64,000 nt of DNA, from contig NZ_CP010951.1 of assembly GCF_001580455.1 (NCBI RefSeq), forward strand, positions 1,240,001 to 1,304,000, written 5' to 3'. Shown here one piece after another: positions 43,885 to 52,453 of this stretch (the first letter of the stretch is position 1; each line of letters starts with the position of its first letter). Source of the DNA: Ramlibacter tataouinensis. GTDB taxonomy: Bacteria; Pseudomonadota; Gammaproteobacteria; Burkholderiales; Burkholderiaceae_C. The notes beneath the pieces were generated by a model. The model was given only the letters and a program-made list of their open reading frames with translations. It was not told the origin of the DNA and did no database searches. The position numbers and the translations under genes are program-made.

Positions 43885-45075
43885 TCAGCCTCCCATGAAA
43901 GGCAGGGCCAGGATCAAAGTGAGCAGGAAGGCGTTCATCAGGTCGACGAAGAACGCTCCCGCCAGCGGGACGATCAGGTAGCTCTGCGGCGCCGGCCCGT
44001 AGCGCGCGGTAATGGCTTGCATGTTGGCCATGGCGGTGGCGGTCGATCCCATGCAGAAGCCGATGAAAGCCGAGCAGGTCACCGCGGCCTCGTAGTCGCG
44101 GCCCATGAAGCGGAAGCACACGAACACGGCGTACAGCGCGATGAACACCACCTGCAGCGCCAGGATCAGCAGCAGCGGACCCGCCGCCAGCACCACCTCG
44201 ACCAGGTTCAGCGCCATCATGGTCATCACCAGGAACAGCGACAGGCACACGCCCGAGGTCAGGTCCGACGCCCGGTCGTCGAAGCGCAGGCGCAGGAAGG
44301 GGCCCAGGTTGCGGATGGCCACGCCCAGCAGCATGCACCACAGGAAGGCCGGGATGGTGATGGAGCCGCCGGAGAACCTGGCGGCCAGCCATTGGCCGGC
44401 GAGTACGGCCGCCAGCATGCCGGCCAGCGCGCCAATGACCCCCACGGTGGTGATCGCGCCGCGCTCGACGCGGTCGCCCTCGGCCACCGCCTCCTGCGCC
44501 GCCTCGGAGCGCAGGTGGTGGTGCGCGATCAGGTACTGCGCCACCGGACCGGCGATGATGCCGCCCAGGATCAGGCCCACGGTGGCCACCGTCATCGAGA
44601 GGTCCATCACCGATTGCAGGTTGTTGACGTCGGCGAAGCGCTCGGCATAGGCCGCGCCGGTGCCATGGCCGCCCACCAGGGTGATCGAGCCCGACACCAG
44701 GCCGAAGATCGGGTGCAGGTCCAGCCCCCAGGAGCCGGCGATGCCCACCGCGTTCTGCACCAGGATGTAGGGAAACAGGATGATCAGGAAGATCACGAGC
44801 GCCTTGCCGCCGCGCTTGAGCTGCCGCAGGTCCGCGCCCATGCCCACGCCGGCGAAGAACAGCAGCAGCAGCACCGGCTTGATGGTCTGGTCGATCTGCA
44901 GCCGGAAGCCGCTCGCCGTCGCCACGCCCGAGGCCAGCGCGGCGAACAGCAGTCCGCCGGTGATGGGGTCCGGGATGTTGTAGCGCGCCAGCAGGCCGAT
45001 GCGCCGGTTCAACAAGGTCCCCACCAGCAGCACCACCAGCGCCGCCAGCAGCGATGTGAGCGAATCCAGTCGCAT
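43885..45075 (-). CDS. gltS: Sodium/glutamate symporter GltS
   Basis: From ATG 45075 the 396-residue protein has about ten to eleven membrane segments in two inverted halves, with GltS signatures NIPDPITGGLL, VGGHGTGAAYAERF and the matching FCMGSTATAMANM loop. Length equals E. coli GltS (401). It should import glutamate with Na+ at the inner membrane. It is the first gene of a unit with the TAXI lipoprotein, and diverges from the mutarotase across 129 bases. Specificity could differ, given the unusual partner. Confidence 0.93.
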   Translation of the reverse strand: MRLDSLTSLLAALVVLLVGTLLNRRIGLLARYNIPDPITGGLLFAALASGVATASGFRLQIDQTIKPVLLLLFFAGVGMGADLRQLKRGGKALVIFLIILFPYILVQNAVGIAGSWGLDLHPIFGLVSGSITLVGGHGTGAAYAERFADVNNLQSVMDLSMTVATVGLILGGIIAGPVAQYLIAHHHLRSEAAQEAVAEGDRVERGAITTVGVIGALAGMLAAVLAGQWLAARFSGGSITIPAFLWCMLLGVAIRNLGPFLRLRFDDRASDLTSGVCLSLFLVMTMMALNLVEVVLAAGPLLLILALQVVFIALYAVFVCFRFMGRDYEAAVTCSAFIGFCMGSTATAMANMQAITARYGPAPQSYLIVPLAGAFFVDLMNAFLLTLILALPFMGG

Positions 45076-45204
45076 GGCGTTTTCCCCCGGCCCATTGCGG
45101 CCGAGTTCGATTCTGGACAGCAAGCCGCCGCCCCGGCAACTTGGACTTTGGGCGCATAAGCGCCTGCCGCCATGCACAATCGGTGGCCAGCAGGAGACGT
45201 TCAC

Positions 45205-46056
45205 ATGATCGAACTGCGCGCCGGCGCACTCAGGTGCCAGCTGCTCCCGCAGCTCGGGGGCTGCATCGCCGGTTTGTGGCTACAGGACCAGCCGGTGCTG
45301 CGTTCCATGCCGGTGGCTGAGCTGTCCTCGGCCCGCCAGTCCGGCTGCTATCCGCTGGTGCCCTACTCCAACCGGATCGGCCATGCCAGGCTGGTGTGGC
45401 AGGGCACGTTGCATCCCCTGGTGCGCAACGACAGCGCCGAGCCGCACGCCATCCATGGCATTGGCTGGCAGCGTCCCTGGTCGGTGCTGGAGCAGGACGA
45501 AGCTTCGATCATGCTGGCCTGCGAGCACCGGCCGGACCCCACCTGGCCCTTCGGCTTCGACTGCTCGCACATGCTGCGCCTCACCCCTGCCGGGCTGGAG
45601 ATGACGCTGGCGGCGACCAACCAGTCGGCGCAGCCGGCGCCCATGGGGCTGGGCTGGCATCCCAATTTCGTGAAACGCCCGGGCGCCCGCATCGCCTTCC
45701 ATGCGACCGGCCGCTGGGAGATGGGCACGGACATGTTGCCCACCCGGCGCGAGCCCGCCGGCGGGCTGGATCAGCCCTGCGAGACGCTGGCGGTGGACCA
45801 CTGCTTCGATGGCTGGGATGGCCAGGCCAAGCTTACCGATCCGGTGATGCGCGTGACCGTGCAGTCGGAGCTCACCCGGGCGGTGGTGTTCTGCTCGCCG
45901 GTGCGCGACTACCTCGCCATCGAGCCGGTCACCCACGTCAACAATGCCTTGCAGCTCCATGCCGCCGGCCTGCCCGCCAGCGAGCTGGGCGTGGTGGTGC
46001 TGCCGCCGGGCGAATCGATGCTGGCGCAGATGCGCATCCTGGTGGAGCCGGCATGA
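45205..46056 (+). CDS. Aldose 1-epimerase (galactose mutarotase-like)
   Basis: ATG 45205 has AGGAGA upstream. The 283-residue beta-sandwich protein has the GalM landmarks YPLVPYSNRIGHARL, the catalytic-His region HAIHGIGWQRPW, GLGWHPNF and CSPVRDYLAIEPVTHVNNA with the base-like Glu. It interconverts sugar anomers. No sugar catabolic genes are adjacent. Confidence 0.9.
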   Translation: MIELRAGALRCQLLPQLGGCIAGLWLQDQPVLRSMPVAELSSARQSGCYPLVPYSNRIGHARLVWQGTLHPLVRNDSAEPHAIHGIGWQRPWSVLEQDEASIMLACEHRPDPTWPFGFDCSHMLRLTPAGLEMTLAATNQSAQPAPMGLGWHPNFVKRPGARIAFHATGRWEMGTDMLPTRREPAGGLDQPCETLAVDHCFDGWDGQAKLTDPVMRVTVQSELTRAVVFCSPVRDYLAIEPVTHVNNALQLHAAGLPASELGVVVLPPGESMLAQMRILVEPA

Positions 46057-46116
46057 CGCCGTACCGCTGAAGCACGCTGCCGGTCCATCGGATGCCAATG
46101 GCCTTGGCTGACGGAG

Positions 46117-46743
46117 TTACCTGGGACCGGCGGGCTCGCCACGGGCGCCGGCGAGTTCGTTGACCAGCACCAGTGCCCGTTCGCTGCCACCCGGGCTGAG
46201 CACGCCGGATTCAATCTTCTGCCGCATGGCAAGTTCCATGACGCGGGCGACCCCGAGCAGCAGGCTGCGACCCGATGCCAGCCACTGGCTTGACGCAGGT
46301 GCGCTGGACGAGTCTGCGCCCGGGCCTTGCACGGCGACGTTCGCCAGCGCACGCTTGGTGATCTGCACCGACCAGAATTGCACGTCCAGGTATTCGTTCT
46401 CGTACTCGACGGGCCATTGGTCGAAGGCTTTCAGGTACCGGCTCGCCATGGGCCTCATCTGCACGCCCAGGTCGGGCACGGAGTCGCCCCGGAGGATGGC
46501 GGCCACCATGTCGTCCAGCACCTGCGCCGCGCGCGACGGATCGAGCAAGCGCTGCAGCCGCGCCCCGGCCTCGCCGTCGACATAGCGGACCGGCTTGTCG
46601 GCATGAAGCACCTGCTGGCTTTCGTGCAGTTGCAGCTCGGCGGCGAACTGGCGCACCGCATCCTGGGCGCTGGCCGCGAACGGCATGGCCAGAAGCCAGG
46701 CCGCAGCCAACCAGCAGCGGGCCCACCTCGGTCCACCGAACAC
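46117..46743 (-). CDS. Hypothetical exported protein
   Basis: Translation from GTG 46743 gives a signal peptide (WARCWLAAAWLLAMPFAASAQ) and a mature helical protein of about 180 residues (AVRQFAAELQLHESQQVL, RRALANVAVQ-like helices). A longer frame to 46863 adds an Arg-rich stretch that looks non-coding. No strong ribosome site marks the start. Family not recognised. Confidence 0.6.
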   Translation of the reverse strand: MFGGPRWARCWLAAAWLLAMPFAASAQDAVRQFAAELQLHESQQVLHADKPVRYVDGEAGARLQRLLDPSRAAQVLDDMVAAILRGDSVPDLGVQMRPMASRYLKAFDQWPVEYENEYLDVQFWSVQITKRALANVAVQGPGADSSSAPASSQWLASGRSLLLGVARVMELAMRQKIESGVLSPGGSERALVLVNELAGARGEPAGPR

Positions 46744-46801
46744 CGGGATGAGCGCGATCGTTCCCCGACAGCGCGCCAACCGGTCGATCGGGGCTCCCAG
46801 G

Positions 46802-47044
46802 CTAGCCACCCAGCTGGGAAAGCGCCGCCTGCAGGCCGGCCAGGCCTCCCACGCGCTGGTCATTGATGAAGATCTGGGGCATCTGGCGAACCGAAGGCCC
46901 GCACTTGGCGTAGAAAGCCAGCCGCTCCGCCTCGTCGTCGATCTTGATTTCCTCGAACGCCAGGGCGCGGGATTTGAGAATCATCTTGGCCGAGTCACAC
47001 TGAGGACAGGCCGATTTGGAATAGACGACGATCTTCAGTTGCAT
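46802..47044 (-). CDS. Glutaredoxin-like protein
   Basis: From ATG 47044 the 80-residue protein is a minimal thioredoxin fold with the redox motif Cys13-Pro-Gln-Cys16 (SKSACPQC), the cis-Pro loop VRQMPQIFI and GGLAGLQAAL. The CPQC motif differs from the CPYC of class I glutaredoxins. Cytoplasmic thiol-disulfide exchange is likely. Confidence 0.88.
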   Translation of the reverse strand: MQLKIVVYSKSACPQCDSAKMILKSRALAFEEIKIDDEAERLAFYAKCGPSVRQMPQIFINDQRVGGLAGLQAALSQLGG

Positions 47045-47110
47045 GGCGCCAGTGTAGCTCTGCCATGTCGGGAATCGAGGCACGGTGCGGACGTCCTCGG
47101 CGGCGCGCGC

Positions 47111-48091
47111 TTAGCGGCGCGAGGCGGCCGCCCGGCCACCGGCCTTGGCTCGCGCCGGCACGGATGCTTCGATGATGTCCAGCAGCCAAGCGACGCCCAA
47201 ATCCATCATCGCCTGTTCCGGCACGACCGCATGCAGCCGGTATCGCGGCAGCGGCACGGGCGACTCGATGCTCACCACGCCAAGCCTTGCCGCATGGACT
47301 TCGGCAAAACGCCTCGGCACCACGCACGCCAGGTCGCTGTCGGCCACGGCCATGAGCGCAAAAGTGAAGTCCGGGACGGTCATCGCGATGCGCCTGGCCC
47401 GGCCATGGCTGGCGAGAACGTCGTCGACGAAGCCATGGGGGTCGCCACTCTGGGAAACGACCAGGTGCTGCATCGCGCAGTAGCGGTCCAGCGTGAACCT
47501 GCGCGCATGCGGGTGCCCCGCGCGCAGCGCCACCACGAAGTCCTCGCGGTACAGGAGCCGTTTGTGGAATCGGGGCGGCACGCGGTCCGAGGGCACGATC
47601 GCCACGTCCAGCGCCCGGGTCTCGAGCTCGGCGAAGGCAAGGCCCCACGCGGCATCGGCGGATGCCCCGGGCATGGGCAGGAGCTGCCGCAGGCCGATGC
47701 CGATGCCCGGCGCTGACTGGCGCAGGCGCTCCAGCAAGGACGGCACGAGAACGGCCGAGGCGCCATCGGGCGCGCCGATCGTGAAGCGGCGCGTGGAGCT
47801 CCCCGGCTGGAAGGGCTCGGCCGACGCGATGAGGCTCCTGGCGCGCGCGAGCACGTCCCCGACCGCCGCGGCCAACTCCAGGGCGCGCGCAGTGGGAACC
47901 ACGCCCTTGGGGGTCTTCAGGAACAAGGGATCGCCCAGCAGCCGTCGCAGCCGGCCCAGGCCATGGCTGACCGCCGAAGGCGTCAGGTTCATCCGGCGGG
48001 CCGCCCGCCCGACATGACGCTCCTCCAGCACGACCTCGAACAGCACGAGCAGGTTCAGGTCGGTGCGCGAGAGATGAACCGGATTCATCAC
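47111..48091 (-). CDS. LysR-family transcriptional regulator (NodD-like)
   Basis: The 326-residue protein has the LysR N-terminal helix-turn-helix (LSRTDLNLLVLFEVVLEERHVGRAARRMNLTPSAVSHGLGRLRRLLGDPLF) and a C-terminal effector domain. It diverges from the SnoaL-like gene at 48190, its probable target; the spacer holds T-N11-A candidates (for example TCATATCGCTGGA near 48101). Confidence 0.93.
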   Translation of the reverse strand: MMNPVHLSRTDLNLLVLFEVVLEERHVGRAARRMNLTPSAVSHGLGRLRRLLGDPLFLKTPKGVVPTARALELAAAVGDVLARARSLIASAEPFQPGSSTRRFTIGAPDGASAVLVPSLLERLRQSAPGIGIGLRQLLPMPGASADAAWGLAFAELETRALDVAIVPSDRVPPRFHKRLLYREDFVVALRAGHPHARRFTLDRYCAMQHLVVSQSGDPHGFVDDVLASHGRARRIAMTVPDFTFALMAVADSDLACVVPRRFAEVHAARLGVVSIESPVPLPRYRLHAVVPEQAMMDLGVAWLLDIIEASVPARAKAGGRAAASRR

Positions 48092-48189
48092 CTTCCTGAA
48101 ATCATATCGCTGGACTCAGTAGGTCCCGGCGCCCATCCTTCGCCGGCCTTGGCATCCCTTGCCCTTGCTTCCGATTCACTGGAGAGACC

Positions 48190-48702
48190 ATGTCAACTGC
48201 TAGACCTTCCATGATGGCGTCCACTGCCGCTGGCTATGCGGCGGCTACAGCTGGCTTGCCGGCGAACGGCGATGTCGCCGAGCTGCTGCAGCTTTCCGAG
48301 GAGTCCAATGCGGCCCTGCTGCGCGGCGATGCCGATCGCTATTTCGCGCTGGCGCCGTTGGCGGATGACTTCACCCTGATGTCGCCTTTCGGCGGCAAGC
48401 CATCACGCGCCAAGCAGGTTGCTGAGGCGCGGCAATCGCTGCGGCAGTTCTTCAAGGACGGGACCCTGTCGGTGGAGCTGGTCCAGGCGTACAGCGCGAA
48501 GGACCTGGTGGTGCTCGCGCTGATCGAATGGGTGCGCTGCGCTGTCGGCGGACTGCCCGCGCAAGACTGGCAACTGCGCGTCACGCTGGTGTACCGGCGC
48601 GAGCACTTTGCATGGCGGCTGGCGCACCGCCACGCCGACGCGCTCGGGCCCGGCATCACCCTGGAGCACGCGGCCGCAATCGCCCGGGGCGAGTACGCCT
48701 GA
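48190..48702 (+). CDS. SnoaL/DUF4440-like NTF2-fold protein
   Basis: ATG 48190 has GGAGAGA upstream. The 170-residue product carries an NTF2-like cone fold from about residue 30 (LLQLSEESNAALLRGDADRYFALAPLADDFTLMSPFGGKPSR and LVYRREHFAWRLAHRHAD). It may be an enzyme or binding protein of unknown ligand. Its expression is probably set by the divergent LysR gene. Confidence 0.85.
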   Translation: MSTARPSMMASTAAGYAAATAGLPANGDVAELLQLSEESNAALLRGDADRYFALAPLADDFTLMSPFGGKPSRAKQVAEARQSLRQFFKDGTLSVELVQAYSAKDLVVLALIEWVRCAVGGLPAQDWQLRVTLVYRREHFAWRLAHRHADALGPGITLEHAAAIARGEYA

Positions 48703-48977
48703 CAAGAAGCCGGTGGCGCGGTGCGGGGCCTGCTTGCAACTCCCAACGGACGCGGGCCGGGCGCTACTCCGGCGAACGGTTGTTAGGCCGCCCTTATCCG
48801 CGGTGCGCACGCAGGTCCTTGAGCCCTGCGCTTGTTCGGAGTGGCTTGCGCCGCCGTCGGCTTCGGTGCGTGTCTGGCTTTCCACGCCGCCGCGTCCGAA
48901 GCCCATTGTGCGACCGCCCGGGCCGGAAGCAGACCCCTGGCTCCCGAGCGGCCCGGGTCTGTGGCACGCTTGCGGAA

Positions 48978-49883
48978 ATGAACACGCTGCATCCGCTCAA
49001 GCACGTCGAGGCCGGCGTGCTCGCCGTCGCCTTTCACGAAGCCGGGCCGCCGGACGGGCCACCCGTGTTCCTGATGCACGGCTTCCCCTACGACATCCAC
49101 GCCTATGCCGAGGTCGTGCCGCAACTGGCCGCGTCGGGCTGCCGGGTGCTCGTTCCCTACCTGCGCGGCTATGGTTCCACGCGCTTCCTGCGCACGGACA
49201 CCCCGCGCTCGGGCGAGCAGGCGGCACTCGGCGCGGACCTGCTGGCGCTGATGGATGCGCTGGCCATTCGGCGCGCCGTGCTGGCCGGCTACGACTGGGG
49301 CGGCCGCGCCTGCTGCGTCGTCGCCGCGCTCTGGCCGCAGCGCTGCCGCGGCCTGGTTTCGCTCAACAGCTACAACATCTTCGATCACGCACGCGCGCTG
49401 GAGCCGGACACGCCGGAGAACGAGCGCAAGCTCTGGTACCAGTACTACTTCCATTCGGAACGCGGACGCGAGGGCCTGCGCCGCGACCGGCGCGGCATCG
49501 CTCGCCTGCTCTGGCGCACCTGGTCGCCCTGCTGGAACTTCGACGAGGCGACCTTCGAGCGCTCGGCCGCGGCCTTCGACAACCCCGACTTCGTCGACGT
49601 GGTGATCCACTCGTACCGCCACCGCTATCGGCTGGTCGATGGCGATCCGGCCTATGCCGCGATCGAGCAGGCGCTCGCGGCCCAGCCACCCATCACGGTG
49701 CCCGCGATCACCTTCGATGGCGCGGACGACGGCGTGCGGCCGGCCTCGCCCGCATCGGCACATGCCGGTCGCTTCACCGGCAGCCGCGAGCACCGCGTCC
49801 TGCCGAAGGTGGGCCACAACCTGCCCCAGGAGGCGCCCGTGGCTTTCGCGGAAGCGGTGCTGCAGCTGGTGCGCGCGGCCTGA
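48978..49883 (+). CDS. Alpha/beta hydrolase (epoxide hydrolase/haloalkane dehalogenase type)
   Basis: From ATG 48978 the 301-residue protein has HGFP at 34-37, the nucleophile Asp106 in AGYDWGGRA (the Asp form used by epoxide hydrolases and dehalogenases), a lid rich in Trp/Tyr (LWYQYYFHSE) and the C-terminal His in KVGHNLPQE. The substrate is unknown. The TfoX-N gene follows after 28 bases and may be co-transcribed. The 275 bases upstream hold no gene. Confidence 0.88.
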   Translation: MNTLHPLKHVEAGVLAVAFHEAGPPDGPPVFLMHGFPYDIHAYAEVVPQLAASGCRVLVPYLRGYGSTRFLRTDTPRSGEQAALGADLLALMDALAIRRAVLAGYDWGGRACCVVAALWPQRCRGLVSLNSYNIFDHARALEPDTPENERKLWYQYYFHSERGREGLRRDRRGIARLLWRTWSPCWNFDEATFERSAAAFDNPDFVDVVIHSYRHRYRLVDGDPAYAAIEQALAAQPPITVPAITFDGADDGVRPASPASAHAGRFTGSREHRVLPKVGHNLPQEAPVAFAEAVLQLVRAA

Positions 49884-49911
49884 GAGACCCCTGCCCGACC
49901 TACACTCGCGC

Positions 49912-50277
49912 ATGGCCGCCAAGGATGCGTTCGCACTCTACTGCGCCGAGCTGCTCTCGGCCGTCGGGCCGGCGCGCGTCAAGCGCATGTTCGGCGGCCA
50001 CGGCCTGTACGTCGACGAGCTCTTCATCGCGATCGTCACCGGCGACGCGCTCTTCCTGAAGGCAGATCCAACCACGGAGCCTGCGTTCGCGGCGGCCGGC
50101 TGCCGCATGTTCGAGTACGAGGCGCGTGGCAAGACCATGAGGCTGCACTACTGGTCGGTGCCGGCCGAGGCGATGGACTCCCCGGCCCTGATGGCACCCT
50201 GGGCCCAGCGCGCCGTGGAGGCGGCACTCCGGGCGCGGGCCCCGGTGCGGCGAGGAAAGCGCACGCTGAAAATCTGA
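49912..50277 (+). CDS. TfoX N-terminal domain protein
   Basis: The 121-residue protein matches the TfoX/Sxy N-terminal domain (LLSAVGPARVKRMFGGHGLYVDELFIAIVTGDALFLKAD) without the C-terminal domain. TfoX-like proteins can affect competence regulation, but single-domain forms in Burkholderiales have no proven role. It ends with a basic tail. Confidence 0.9.
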   Translation: MAAKDAFALYCAELLSAVGPARVKRMFGGHGLYVDELFIAIVTGDALFLKADPTTEPAFAAAGCRMFEYEARGKTMRLHYWSVPAEAMDSPALMAPWAQRAVEAALRARAPVRRGKRTLKI

Positions 50278-50316
50278 CGCCAGCAGTCAGTCCGCCTCAG
50301 TCCGCCTCGGTCCTCC

Positions 50317-51249
50317 TCAGTCCTTCTTCGCGACCTTGCGGACGCATTCCATGAACTGCGCGGTCGCCGCGGTCGGCCGCTGGCCGCGCAGGGTGATCAT
50401 GCCCACCGGCGGCAGGTCCACCGCCACATCCAGGCGCAGGGCCTTGACCACGCCGAGCTGCTCGCCATGCCGGGCCACCGAATCCGCCATGAAGGCGACC
50501 GCGTCCCGTTCGTGGATGAACGCCAGCTGCGCCAGGAAGGAGGCGCTCTCCACCAGGTCGACCGGCGGGGGCAGCCCATAGCGGAAGAACTGCTGCTCCA
50601 GCTTGACCCGCAGTGACGCCCAGGGCGGCGGCAGCACGCAGGGCAGCGATGCGAGGTCGGACCAGGCGACCCGCCGCTTGCCGGCCAGCGCGTGCTGCGG
50701 GCGCACCACCGCCCGCATGGGTTCGTTGTACAGCGCCTCCGTCACCAGGTCGGGCGAGGCATAGCCGGGCTCCAGCCGCCCGACGAACAGGTCCAGCTCG
50801 CCGATGCGCAGCTTGGGCAGCAGCTGCGTGAGGTCGCCTTCTTCCACCAGCACGGTGGCCTGCGCCGCCCGGCGCTTGAGCAGTTCCACCGCCGGCCCGA
50901 CCACGGTCGGCAGTGCCACCACCATGGAGCCGATGCGGACGCGGCCGCTGGCGCCGCTTTCCTCCGCCGCGATCTCCTCGCGCGTGCGCTCGTACTCCGC
51001 CAGCACCTGGCGGGCAAAGCGGACGATGGAGGCGCCCGCCGGCGTCGGCTCGGTGCCGCGGGTGGAGCGCAGGAACAGGCTCAGGCCCAGCATGCTTTCC
51101 ACCTCGCCCAGCATGCGCGAGACGGCCGGCTGGCTGACCGCGAGGAACTCGGCCGTGCGGCCCAGGTGGCGGAACTGGTCGAGCGCCACCACCAGCTGCA
51201 GGTGGCGCAGCTTGAGGTTGGAACGCAGGGCGCGGTCGATTCGGCTCAT
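50317..51249 (-). CDS. LysR-family regulator of the adjacent sugar-acid-type operon
   Basis: The 310-residue protein has a LysR helix-turn-helix (LKLRHLQLVVALDQFRHLGRTAEFLAVSQPAVSRMLGEVESMLG) and an effector domain like GalR/PcaQ-type regulators (FLRSTRGTEPTPAG, VEEGDLTQLLPKLRIGELDLFVGRL). It diverges from the Bug-UxaA-ALDH-oxidase genes, which it most likely activates in response to the substrate. Confidence 0.93.
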   Translation of the reverse strand: MSRIDRALRSNLKLRHLQLVVALDQFRHLGRTAEFLAVSQPAVSRMLGEVESMLGLSLFLRSTRGTEPTPAGASIVRFARQVLAEYERTREEIAAEESGASGRVRIGSMVVALPTVVGPAVELLKRRAAQATVLVEEGDLTQLLPKLRIGELDLFVGRLEPGYASPDLVTEALYNEPMRAVVRPQHALAGKRRVAWSDLASLPCVLPPPWASLRVKLEQQFFRYGLPPPVDLVESASFLAQLAFIHERDAVAFMADSVARHGEQLGVVKALRLDVAVDLPPVGMITLRGQRPTAATAQFMECVRKVAKKD

Positions 51250-51398
51250 GGCGCGATCATAGTTAACGTGGTCTGCATGAAGCGATGATGATTATCGATT
51301 TGTCTGTTATGAAGCCGCCGGGAACAATCCGCTGCTCCAGCCCGTCTTTCCGAATGGGCCGCACGCGATTCGTCCACCGACCTCATGAGGAGACATGC
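51250..51398. promoter_or_regulatory. Divergent promoter region
   Basis: The 149-base spacer is markedly A/T-rich around 51255-51312 for this genome, with TTAACG and TTATCGATTTGTCTGTTAT stretches fitting a LysR T-N11-A site and promoter elements. A GAGGAGA ribosome site precedes the Bug start. Exact boxes cannot be fixed by eye. Confidence 0.5.
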
Positions 51399-52394
51399 AT
51401 GAATGAACTGAACATCCGCCGCCGCAGCGTGCTGCTGGGCGCCGCCGCCGGCGCGGCCGGCCTGGCCCTGCCGCAGCTGGCGCTGGCGGCCGACACCTAC
51501 CCCGAGCGGCCGATCACCTTCATCTGCCCCTGGCCGGCCGGCGGCACCGCCGACGCGTCGATGCGCGCCATCTGCCAGACGGCCGCGCGCGTGCTCAAGC
51601 AGCCGATCGCGGTGGAGAATCGCGCCGGCGCCGCCGGCATGATCGGCGCCAAGGCGATCGCCTCGGCCAAGGCGGACGGCTACACCATCGGCCAGATCCC
51701 GATTTCGGTGACGCGCTTTTCGCAGCTGGGCACGCTGCAGGCCGACCCGCGCAAGGATTTCACCTACCTCGCCCGCACCTCGGGCCAGACCTTCGGCATC
51801 GCCGTGCAGCCCGGCTCGCGCTTCAAGACGCTGCAGGAGATGGTGGCCCACGCCAAGGCCAACCCCGGCAAGGTCACCTATGCGCACGCGGGCGTCGGTG
51901 GCGCCACGCACGTCGGCATGGAAGAGTTCGCGCTGGCCGCGGGCATCCAGCTCAACGCCATTGCGTACAAGGGCGGCGCCGCCGCGCTGCAGGATACGCT
52001 GGGCGGGCAGGTCGACATGCTGGCCGACTCCAGCTCCTGGGCGCCGCACGTGGAAGCTGGCAAGCTGCGCCTGCTGGCCACCTGGGGCGAACAGCGCACG
52101 CCGCGCTTCAAGGACACGCCCACGCTCAAGGAGCTGGGCTTCAAGGTGGTGGTCGATGCGCCCAACGGCATCGGCGCGCCGGCCGGCCTGCCGCCGGAGG
52201 TCGAGAAGAAGCTGCGCGAGGCGCTGCGCGTCGCTGTCCTGAGCGAGGAGTTCAAGGCTGTGGCCGACCGCATCGATGCACCGGTGATGTATTTGGACGG
52301 TCCCGACTACCGCAAGTACGTGGGGCAGGTGTACGAGCACGAGACCCAGTTGATCGAGCGCCTCAAGCTGAAGGAGTTGCTGGCCAAGGGTTGA
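51399..52394 (+). CDS. Bug/TctC-family periplasmic binding protein, probable Tat substrate
   Basis: The 331-residue product has an Arg-Arg signal (NIRRRSVLLGAAAGAAGLALPQLALA) that looks like a twin-arginine export signal rather than Sec. The mature part shows Bug features: YPERPITFICPWPAGGTADASMR, VENRAGAAGMIGAKAIASAKADGYT and VTYAHAGVGGATHVG. It is the first gene of a catabolic operon, so it likely binds the pathway substrate. No TctAB genes are present. Confidence 0.93.
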   Translation: MNELNIRRRSVLLGAAAGAAGLALPQLALAADTYPERPITFICPWPAGGTADASMRAICQTAARVLKQPIAVENRAGAAGMIGAKAIASAKADGYTIGQIPISVTRFSQLGTLQADPRKDFTYLARTSGQTFGIAVQPGSRFKTLQEMVAHAKANPGKVTYAHAGVGGATHVGMEEFALAAGIQLNAIAYKGGAAALQDTLGGQVDMLADSSSWAPHVEAGKLRLLATWGEQRTPRFKDTPTLKELGFKVVVDAPNGIGAPAGLPPEVEKKLREALRVAVLSEEFKAVADRIDAPVMYLDGPDYRKYVGQVYEHETQLIERLKLKELLAKG

Positions 52395-52453
52395 GCGCTT
52401 ACTAGCCTCGCCCTGCCCTGCCTGCCTGCCTGTCTGCCCACCGCCCGAATCGC

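Noticed and set aside
41877..43898. Plus-strand open frame of 673 codons across the TAXI gene
   Set aside because: The minus strand has a complete lipoprotein with a clear lipobox and binding-domain motifs; the plus-strand reading is His/Arg-rich shadow.
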